Origin: Chlorophyllum brunneum
Taxonomy: Eukaryota; Basidiomycota; Agaricomycetes; Agaricales; Agaricaceae
Direction: 5' to 3'
DNA length: 64,000 bases
NCBI GenBank assembly: GCA_963576785.1
Contig: OY756143.1
Location: 1,240,001 to 1,304,000 of the forward strand
A model generated the notes under the pieces. The model worked only from the letters and a program-made list of their open reading frames with translations. It was not told where the DNA came from and did no database searches. Positions within the stretch are counted from its first letter, which is position 1. Each line of letters begins with the position of its first letter. Shown here piece after piece: positions 56,223 through 64,000 of the stretch. The translations under genes were made by a program, and so were the position numbers.

Positions 56223-59200
56223 TAGGAGGAGTCCTGGAAGGTAACCTTCCAGGCCTTCTGAACGGTTGCTACATTAAGCTTATGCAGCAAATCAATGGAC
56301 ATCACTGGACTTTGTCCAGTGGCAACCTGAAGATTGGTAGCAAATAAATGCACCTCCTGATGAATGGACCATTTCGCCGAAGACGGAATGGACCAGAAAG
56401 TGAGGGAATGGTCAGGGCAATCCCTGAACCACTCCAACAATAGACAACAAACAGTCAGGGAATATCCCTGGCCAGAATGTACGGATGGGTCAAGGGCTCA
56501 TTTGGCAGAACCAATCAAGTCCATAAAGACCGCAATGTGTACAGCTTCAGAAACTGCCGCAGCAGTTCCCAGAGCCATGCAGATGGCAAACAGTTCAGCA
56601 TCTGGGGCTGTAACCTTGCCAGCTGGGTGACACAATGCACAAAGCAAATGTGTTCCCCTATAAATATGGGCAGCCGAAACTGCCTGGTAGTCTCCAATCA
56701 ACAGCAGACTCATGTCCATTGCTGCGTAGACAACCTGTCTATCCTCACGATACTCACGAAGAGTATTGTTGAGCAAATCCACCTGACAACCCACAGGGTT
56801 TCCACCGAGCGAGGTGTCATATGTCTTATGAGTCACCTAGGCCGCATAGCGGTCCAGGAGACGAGAACCTGGTGATGCTTCAAGTACGAATGGCTCGAAT
56901 GCCTCCAGTAAGTCTGGCAAACGAGAGTCTGCCTCTGTGACTGGCCCCTTGACCTTGACTGCCTGAGCAGGGGTCATGAGGGCAATTGATCTGGGGTGTG
57001 GAACACAACCCCCTATATACTGATGTCCCATAACAGAATGCACAGGGTAGTTCTCAGAAAGTGTGGCTATCCTGTGGACAGCACAGGTAGCCAGTTTCTT
57101 GAGATGGAGGTGGATGGGAATGAGGCCAGCTAAGGCTTCAGCTCCTCCAGTAGGACTGGTGCATTCCACACCAGTAATGCACAATGCAGCTTTATGCTGC
57201 ATAGTGTTAAGTTGTTTCAGGAGGGCCTTATTACAGGCACCATCATAAAACCAAAGACAAAACCTGTATGTAGCAATAGGCACTACACACGAGCAGTAGA
57301 AAGTCCTTTTCTGGGTGTGAAGAAGGCCTTGTAATGAGTTACCAAGTATGCCCATGGCCTTGACTGTGGACAGGAACTTAGTAGCATAATGTCGAACATG
57401 CTCTTTAAAGGTAAGAGCATGATTGAAGAAAAAGCCCAAGTACCTCCAATGGGTCTTAGGGCATAATGGAGTATTGCCAGTATGGGGAGCATACCCCAAA
57501 TCCAGCGGTGGGTTATCATCTCCCCGCTTACAGGAGAAATGAAAGACTTTGGACTTGTTATGCTTGATGGTAAGCCCAAACGAGGTAGTTAGGTGATAAA
57601 TAATCTGGTATACCTGCTTGAGGCATACCAAATTAGGCTCCCAGGTTTTAGCCTAGGCGATGGCGAGACCATTGTCGATGTATGAGAGCAAGGTACTCCC
57701 AAGCGTGATTGCCTCCCTGTCATAAAGTTTCATGAAGGGGGCGAGATAAAGGCCGGAAAGGACAGGAGAGAGTGATGAGCCCTGACCTACCCCTACATCC
57801 GCCTGTCTGAGATCAGACTTGTGGTCCCCCTATGCATATTGCATAGAGCAGCCAACCAAATAAGAAGCAAAGAATCTGCCCACACAGGGGTCGAATCCTT
57901 GCTTCCATAAAATTGCCAACAACATGTTGTAGTTGAGCAAAGGAAAGAACTGAGCAATATCAAATGTGACAATGCTAGTCTTGAGGCCCTTGGCCCACCC
58001 CACACAAACAATGTGGGTTAGGAGCATCCCAGCATTATCAGTGGACCTCTGACAGATACCACCAAGCTGATTTGGATGAAAAACTCCATGTTTGACAGAG
58101 TTAAACTGGAGGCAATTCGAGATCATCTTCTCGATAAGCTTGCCAAAGGTGTTCAGGAGTACAATGGGCCTGAATGCCTTAGGCATTGAGTAGGACAGCT
58201 TGCCTGGTTTCAGTATGATAACCAACAAGCTTTCCTTGAAATGGGATGGCCAATAACCCACATGCATGCAGGCATTAGCTATCCTGATGAATAGCTGAAG
58301 GACATTAGGGTCCTCAGTGATCTCTTTGAGGTGGGTCCACATTACATGGTCCGGCCCTGGGGTGGACATACCTGAGCATGTGCTCAGGGCATCCATCAGC
58401 TCTAAGGCTGAAAAATGGACCCACTCCCTAGCCAGAAGACTTGGCAGTGGATCAAGAACAGAAATATCCACAGCTCGGCCAGAAGCTGAGTTGTAGGTAT
58501 TGTGGAGTGCATCCCAGAGATCTGGGAGTGCGTGACATAGCTCTCCATTGTATTGGATAGCCTCGCAAGGTGGAAGCTTCTGCTTCTGGACCCACTCCAT
58601 AAGGTCCCATGGTCACTTGTCAGAAGAAGCAATCTCTTTTTTTTTTTTTTTTTTTTTAAATCATAGCCTAAGGCCAATTTATAATGCAGTGCTTGAACAC
58701 AGCCCACGGCCAGAATACAAGAAAGTAAACTAGTGGGTATCTATGGAGAAATGGTAACTATGCCCTACCAAGCATATGTGCCATTGCCTCAGACCAATAG
58801 CAGGAGAAATTGCATCCTATTCCTGAGCCCGAAGGGCGAGGGGAGTGGACGCCAGAGGAGATGAGTGGGTAGGGGGGTCCCCCAACCAGTGGCCCAGTCA
58901 GAAGACCAGGCCTGGTCAGTAGGCATTAATTCACTGTAAACACCCAGTGGTGGCAATGCACTAGCCAAGCTACTAAGCACCCAACAACCTTTTACTTGGG
59001 CCCAATCCCCTGGCCACGGCTGCCCTTGCCAGAGCAATTGGCCGTACCATTTGAGTGGCTATTGGCATCTTCACCACTCCTAGTCACTGCAGGGGTCAGG
59101 TCCGTTCATCAGCCAACGAATGCATTTGCCCGTCTATGGAGCCCCTTGAGGGGTCTCTTACCACCAGCCTTAGCCAATGGCAACGTGGAATCAACTTGAG

Positions 59201-60570
59201 CTGGAACCTGGCTATTTTTCCTGTACCAGGCCAACTGATGTAGGATTTAGTTCTCTTGAGCCAGGTGAGCATTCTCTGATAACCGGCGGCTTTTTTCAGC
59301 ATGCCCTGGTACATCACCTGCTATGGCCTACAACTTCACCCAAGCGCTATCCCAGAGTTGCTTCCTATTCCTCAGCAGCCAGTTCGGTATGCCTTATAGT
59401 CCGGATTCCCGTGCTTAACTGTCTGAGATCTATACCTTATAGACACTACTACCAGATTGGTCCTGAGGTTATTTTAAGCCAACTTAGTTAGTATCCTCAA
59501 TCTGGAGATTGGGTTATGTCTACTAACTACCGAAACTATGCCGAAGTGGACCGGGAGAGGTATCCTATCTTGGTGGCTTTTTTCAGCATACCCCGAGTCA
59601 GACTGTTATCACAACATTCCCCTTCTTATAATGCCCTATCTCCAGCAGTGGCTTAGGTAATTCTCCCAAGTTAGGCCCTGGCATTAGGGCACCACTGCCT
59701 TTGGCCAATATTGGACTTGGGCGATGCACACAGCTGGGTCACACCATGACAGTGTGACGTCACTATGTGACTTACTATATGGCTGGGTGTGACAACTCCC
59801 ATGCTAGCCTGTGACAGCACCAAACAATGCCAAATAGGACCACATAACCTAATCTAGTGTTACCCAGGAATATTGCTAAGCAACCATGCCTTGTGCACTA
59901 GTACTTCCCATGGTTGAGAATAAATCCCCCCCTACAAGTTTCGAACCCAGGACCTTCTAGCCAAGCAGCCTGGTAGGAATTAAGCCTACACCCAAACCAC
60001 TCAACTATTAGGCCAACAAAAGAAGCAATCTCCTCGATGTGAGCATCAAAGAAGTTGCATTTAGCATGCTTCTTAGCATGTCTGAAATTAGAGTAGTCAT
60101 CATGAGAATGAGTCTCACGATATCTCCCGAAGGTTTCGCAGCATTCCTGGTTCCACCAGGGCTTAGAGCAGCAAGTGATCATGATGTCCACTGCATGGGC
60201 TTCCCATGCAGTAGAAAAGGCCTCTGCCATAGCATGAACCACAGCTTCAACCTCATCAGTGGTAGAAGGTTCCAGAAGTCTAGCTACTTCACGGAGGTCC
60301 TGGATAACATCAGTGAGAAAGAGCACTACCTCTTCGCCACCATCATGTGGCAGGGTTTTCCTGTGAGTCTCCACTATTGTGGGTGTGACTGGAAGTACCA
60401 GAACCAACAGAACATAGTCTGATGGACCCCTAAGGGAGTAATCTAACCTAGGTCTATGGGAAATAGACAGGTCTGATGGAACAAATGAAAGATCAATGAC
60501 CGAAGGTCGAAGATCCTTGTTGTGCAGAATGTGAGTAGGTCTAGGCTCGACTGGAAGGGCAAGGGTTCTA
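56223..60570 (-). mobile_element. LINE-F: inverted LINE fragment, endonuclease to RNase H, carrying the tRNA-headed insertion
   Basis: Read from 60570 down: endonuclease tail (LRPSVIDLSFVPSDLSISHR), linker (WWNQECCETFGRYRETHSHD, FFDAHIEEIAS), interrupted by 58637-60016. It resumes at 58636 with reverse transcriptase (STPGPDHVMWTHLKEITEDP, AFRPIVLLNTFGKLIEKMIS, TFDIAQFFPLLNYNMLL) and SYIDNGLAIA, again YxDN. The thumb and RNase H follow (HRYLGFFFNHALTF-type, DAELFAICMALGTAAAVSEA). It stops at 56223 before the 3' UTR. Long frames survive: 58600-57830 and 57631-56837. Confidence 0.87.
58637..60016 (-). mobile_element. Complete tRNA-headed retroposon with poly(A) tail and 16-bp target duplication
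   Basis: On the minus strand it begins at 60016 with TTGGCCTAATAGTTGAGTGG, has a B box in CTGGGTTCGAAACTTG, and ends at 58637 in about 22 A. The flanks are CAGAAGAAGCAATCTC (58621-58636) and CAAAAGAAGCAATCTC (60017-60032), so the boundaries are exact. The 1380-bp body has no ORF of note. It contains AAGAAGGGGAATGTTGTGAT (polypurine tract next to an LTR-like start) and a 287-bp segment bounded by a direct repeat. The insertion is in LINE-F, so it is younger than LINE-F. Confidence 0.82.
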
Positions 60571-60571
60571 G

Positions 60572-60805
60572 ACCCCCTCCCTGATCTTCCAGTCAGGGAG
60601 TGGGCCCTTTTTTCAGTACTGGAGCTTATGGAGGCCTTGTCCTCCTGCTCTAACACATCCTTCCTGGGGCCGGACCATGTTACGTGGTCCCACCTCAAGT
60701 ACATTGTCATCAATGAAGATTGTTTGACAGTGTTCCTGTACCTGGCCAATGCCTGCTTTACAGTGGATCATTGGTCCCACAGTTTTAAGGAGTCACTTTT
60801 GGTCA
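60572..60805 (+). mobile_element. LINE reverse-transcriptase fragment (LINE-D lineage)
   Basis: DPLPDLPVREWALFSVLELM, TSFLGPDHVTWSHLKYIVIN and HSFKESLLVII align with LINE-D 55542-55780. It is cut at 60570 by inverted LINE-F and at 60806 by the 5' end of LINE-E. Confidence 0.85.
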
Positions 60806-62342
60806 TCATTTCTTTTCCCAGTACTCCTATCTGTCAATCACGTGATCATCCCTTGTCGATACTCTTAACATCCTCCATGTCCCAGACAGCTTTTTTTTTT
60901 TTAAAAAAAATCAACATGTTTAAGGTGGTGCACAATCACAGTCCAACTGTATCTACTATGATATGTAGGCTACAATAGAGATGGTATTCGAAGATTGGCT
61001 CTCCCCTGGCCAAACTAGACTGCCGACAGGCAGTCTGGGTGAACAGTCACAGAAACGTGCACGGATGTGTGAATCCCAGACCAAATATGCAGGCAACCCC
61101 TAGTCTCCCCTCCCTAGGAAGAGTATGTGTCAATTCGCAATTAACTTCTACACACGTCAGAGATGTGGGAAGCTAGCAGGGGTCATGCTGCATTATCCAA
61201 CTCCTGCAAGCAGTCTGTTGGCCTTAAACACAAACACAGAAGGATTATGCTTAAGAAAACTAACCAGCTGGTCAAGGGAGACTGGCAGGCCATGATGTCT
61301 CTTGTATAACACATCCCAGACAGCGAGTGCTTCAAGCACAGATTACTGTACAGGTTCGTAGCCCCCATGCCTCCCCGCAGTTCGAGGAGGAGGACTAGCA
61401 CTCATTACGCAGCCTCCTTAGATGACAATAACATGGCCACTGCCTTTGAGGCAGTAGTCAGTCCCCCCCCCAGGTTCACCCCAGGCCCTTACTCCCTGGA
61501 TATCCCTCCCTATGACAGCAGTGCCAGGGATACCTACGCTCCCATGGTTTCTCTACAACAGAAGGGTCGCACTCTGTCATGACACAGGTCCCCAACCCCC
61601 TCTCGGCCTATCCCAGCTCCTGGCACGGAAGCCAGAGCTTCATCCCTCCCCCTGTCTTCCCCTCTCCCTGCCTCCCCAGAGGATATGGAACAGAATGACC
61701 AGGAGGAGCCCACTGCTGCCCCCCTCTCTATCCTGGGCATTAACATTAGTACCAGAGAGGATGCCAATGTGATCCAACAGTTGCTTGAGATCATTGCTGA
61801 CTTTATGAAGATGGCGCATCTCATTCCCCAGGAGGACACTCCATCCTTCCGTCCCATTGCCTCTTGACTATCTGAGATAGTCCAGATGGTAGTATCCTCC
61901 CCCATGTGGCATGAAACCTACACAGGGGCAAGTGACTCTCTCTCCCTGAGGAACTCGATTGCTTCAGCATTTTCTGCTCCCCCAGTAGTGACTTTCAGGC
62001 CTCTGGCTACCCCTCCAAGGGTACCAGGGCCTTGTACCCTCAGCCCCCCCCCGCGCAGGCCCCCTGTGCAGGAGGAGGATGACCTTATGGACCTGGAGAA
62101 GACTCCAGTCAAACGCTCACACACGGACCCTAAGGGAAAGGCACCCATCCGACCTGTGGTCCCTGCCCCGAGTGATGGTGTATGTTCACACTTGGTTGCA
62201 ATGTCTAAGGCCATTAATGAGGAGGGACCTCATTGATCACCCTGATATCCTTGCACTGATGCTCTTTACTGATGTGAAGGCTTACAACTTCCTGAACATC
62301 TACTCAGACAATCAACACACCGCCATCAACTTCCTTCATGGG
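60806..62342 (+). mobile_element. LINE-E: 5' LINE copy with an insertion and an ORF1-to-ORF2 internal deletion
   Basis: It starts with ATTTCTTTTCCCAGTACTCC and is interrupted by 60891-61313. ORF1 begins at 61367 (MPPRSSRRRTSTHYAASLDD), carrying QNDQEEPTAAPLSILGINIS and SSPMWHETYTGASDSLSL. At about 62158 it jumps to ORF2 endonuclease sequence (GLY-less VPAPSDGV then CSHLVAMSKAINEEGPH in the ORF1 frame; RRDLIDHPDILALMLFTDVK in another). It ends near FLHGKVDML. The deletion relative to LINE-D removes about 1.4 kb. Confidence 0.82.
60891..61313 (-). mobile_element. Short 5'-truncated LINE 3' end inserted in LINE-E
   Basis: The minus-strand poly(A) appears as T13 with extra A/T at 60891. It is followed by the family 3' end (AATCAACATGTTTAAGGTGG) and 3' UTR as far as the terminal LLVSLDQL-type coding tail. 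The flanks TCCCAGACAGC (60880-60890) and TCCCAGACAGC (61314-61324) are identical, an 11-bp target duplication. Confidence 0.88.
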
Positions 62343-62500
62343 AAGGTTGATATGCTCCACCAAGCAGACGTACCATTGCCTGAAACCAACAGCAGATAGA
62401 ATTGCATCCTACTCCTGAGCCTGGAGGGTAAGGGGAGTGGACACCAGAAAAGGCGAGTGGGTAGGGAGGTCCCCCAACCAGCGACCCAGTCAGTAAGTGT
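62343..62500. repeat. Fragment of the tRNA-headed retroposon 3' body
   Basis: GTACCATTGCCTGAAACCAA, ATTGCATCCTACTCCTGAGC and GGTCCCCCAACCAGC-like text match 58772-58920 in the same orientation with scattered differences. It lies between the end of LINE-E and the 5' end of LINE-G. Confidence 0.75.
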
Positions 62501-64000
62501 TCATTGCTTCTTTTCCTGGTACTCCCACCTGTCAATCACATAATCACCCCCTTGTTGACACTCCCAACATCCTACATGTCCCAGACAGCGAGCACTTCAA
62601 GTGTGGATTACCATATGGGCCCGTAGCCCCCATGCCTCCCCACAGTTTGAGGAGGAGGACAAGCACTCATTGTGCTACCAAAGAGATAGTAGCTGCCATC
62701 CAACCGGCTGGCAGCCAAACCACTCCCCAACCCACCAGATCCACCCCAGGCCCTTACTCTCTGGGTATCTCTCCCTATGGCAGTAGTGCCAGGGATACCT
62801 ATGCCCCTGCAGTTCCCCTTTAGCAGAAGGGATGCACTCCATTGCGACATAGGTCCCCAACCCCCTCCCGACCTACCCCAGCTCTTGGCATGGAAGCTAG
62901 AGCTTTGTCCCTCCTCCCATCTTCCCCTCCCCCTACCTCCCCGGAGGATATGGAGCAGGACGACTAGGAGGAGCCTACTGCTGCCCCCCTCTCTATCCTG
63001 GGCATTAATATTAGTGCCAGAGAGGATGCTGATGCAATCCAATGGTCACTCAAGATTGTTGCTGACTTCATGAAGACAACATATCTCATTCCCCAGAAGG
63101 ACACTCCGTCCTTCCATCCTATCACCTCTCAACTATCTGAGATAGTCCAGACAGTTGCATCTTCCCCCATGTGGCGTGAAACCTACACAGGGGCGAGTGA
63201 CTCTCTCTCCCTGAGGGACTCGATTGCTTTGGTGTTTCCTGCTCCCCCAGTGGTGACCTTCAGGGCCCTAGCTACCCCTCCAAGGGTACCAGGGCCTTCT
63301 ATCCTCAGCCCCCCCCAGCGCAGGTCTCCTGTGCAGGAGGAGGACAAACTTATGGACCCGGAGAAGACTCTGGTCAAACGTCCGCACACAGACCCTAAGG
63401 GGAAAGCACCCATCTGACCTGTAAAGACTCCTACTAAGCCTCAGGTCCCCTATGAGAGGCCCTCTGGACCTCCTCCCTCCACACTCACTTCAAAGCCCAA
63501 GCCAGGTCAGAAGGCTTATTTGGCTGCAGCAAAACAACCGGCCTTGGCCAAATCCGGGACAGACCTACTTTCTTTGTTGAAAGCGGCCTTCTCCCACCTC
63601 TCTGCAGAGCAGATACTTGGTCTTCACTCACAAGCCAAGGCTGCGAAGCAACCTCCCTCATCTAATGCTCGCCCTAAGAAGCCAGCATTTACAATTCCTG
63701 GACCTTTGTGTAAGCAGGTCCTAGTTTCCTATGAGAAAAAGTCGAATGCATTGGCTGGTCTCCATACCCTTACCCAGCAGGCCTGTAAGGCATTGAAGGC
63801 TGGGAGAAGCTCTCTGATTGTGGAAGGTGCCACACTCACATATGATGGCTATTCCATGGCCACCAATAAGCTCGCTACAACTAAGGATATTGAGATCCTT
63901 AGGGCATTAGTTGAACATCTATCCCCTCCAGGTGCCCCCTTCTGGATTGGACTCCTCTCTTCGGTGTCGTACCTTCATGTGGTTGATGTCCCCTATCTCA
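62501..64000 (+). mobile_element. LINE-G: 5' end and ORF1, continues beyond the window
   Basis: It begins TCATTGCTTCTTTTCCTGGT, then the conserved 5' UTR, then ORF1 (near 62631, MPPHSLRRRTSTHC). Conserved blocks are STPGPYSLGISPYGSSARDT, LSILGINISAREDADAIQWS, SPMWRETYTGASDSLSLRDS, KPQVPYERPSGPPPSTLTSK, FTIPGPLCKQVLVSYEKKSN and MATNKLATTKDIEILRALVE. There are at least three in-frame stops, some of them TAG where other copies have CAG. It runs off the right edge. Confidence 0.88.

Noticed and set aside
56226..56256. Near-perfect palindrome CCTGGAAGGTAACCTTCCAGG at an inversion junction
   Set aside because: The same palindromic text is ordinary RNase H-linker coding sequence in other LINE copies, so it is not specific to the junction.
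50378..62823. Long minus-strand frames antisense to LINE ORF1 (for example 61534-61905 and 62608-63042)
   Set aside because: They are shadows of the GC- and proline-rich ORF1; they recur in every copy at the same place and have no independent motif.

Overview
The window is nuclear DNA of a filamentous fungus, almost certainly a basidiomycete (Agaricomycetes-like). Genes are compact and split by many short GT-AG introns of about 45-65 bp. The protein set is typically fungal: a secreted GH18 chitinase, a fungal-type nicotinate phosphoribosyltransferase and a DUF1748 protein. No bacterial features are present. Species was not determined; all family calls come from reading translated exons and recalling family motifs, without any database search.

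Positions 1-30156 are dense housekeeping gene space with 18 host genes. In order they are: the C-terminus of a P/Q/S-rich nuclear protein, the splicing factor CCDC130/Saf4, ribosomal protein S20 (uS10), an inositol-polyphosphate 5-phosphatase, a chitinase, a DUF1748 protein, a sulfite oxidase, COX12, PRP18, the J-protein JJJ1, TIM13, a homeodomain factor, U1-70K, COX10, ZNF830, NPT1, RRP41, TRM8 and mitochondrial citrate synthase. Six divergent pairs share intergenic regions of 74-226 bp. In each pair an RNA-processing or ribosome gene faces another housekeeping gene, which is mitochondrial in four of the six. Two 8-nt microexons, a probable GC-AG intron and a first exon consisting only of ATG can be read directly.

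At about 30.2 kb the sequence changes abruptly to an accessory, repeat-built region that continues to the window end. Positions 30.3-38.7 kb are AT-rich and nearly free of CpG. They hold a complete but dead Tc1/mariner element with roughly 205-bp terminal repeats, inserted in the first bases of an LTR-like arm. Remnants of Ty1/copia elements (LTRs, a zinc-knuckle/protease fragment, integrase fragments) surround it.

Positions 38.7-64.0 kb are a nest of non-LTR retrotransposons (LINEs). Their layout is a CCHC zinc-knuckle ORF1 followed by an ORF2 with AP-like endonuclease, reverse transcriptase and RNase H, which resembles the Tad/I group. Copies lie in both orientations, inserted into one another, and at least two coexisting lineages are visible. 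Target-site duplications let several events be ordered: LINE into LINE (13 bp and 11 bp), two solo LTRs (5 bp each), and a 1.38-kb retroposon with a tRNA-like head, a poly(A) tail and a 16-bp duplication. No copy is intact. The youngest LINE starts at about 62.5 kb and runs off the window.

The most novel items are the tRNA-headed retroposon family, the abundance of LINE copies that keep their 5' end but lack the 3' end, and two LINE copies sharing the same substitution in the reverse-transcriptase active site.
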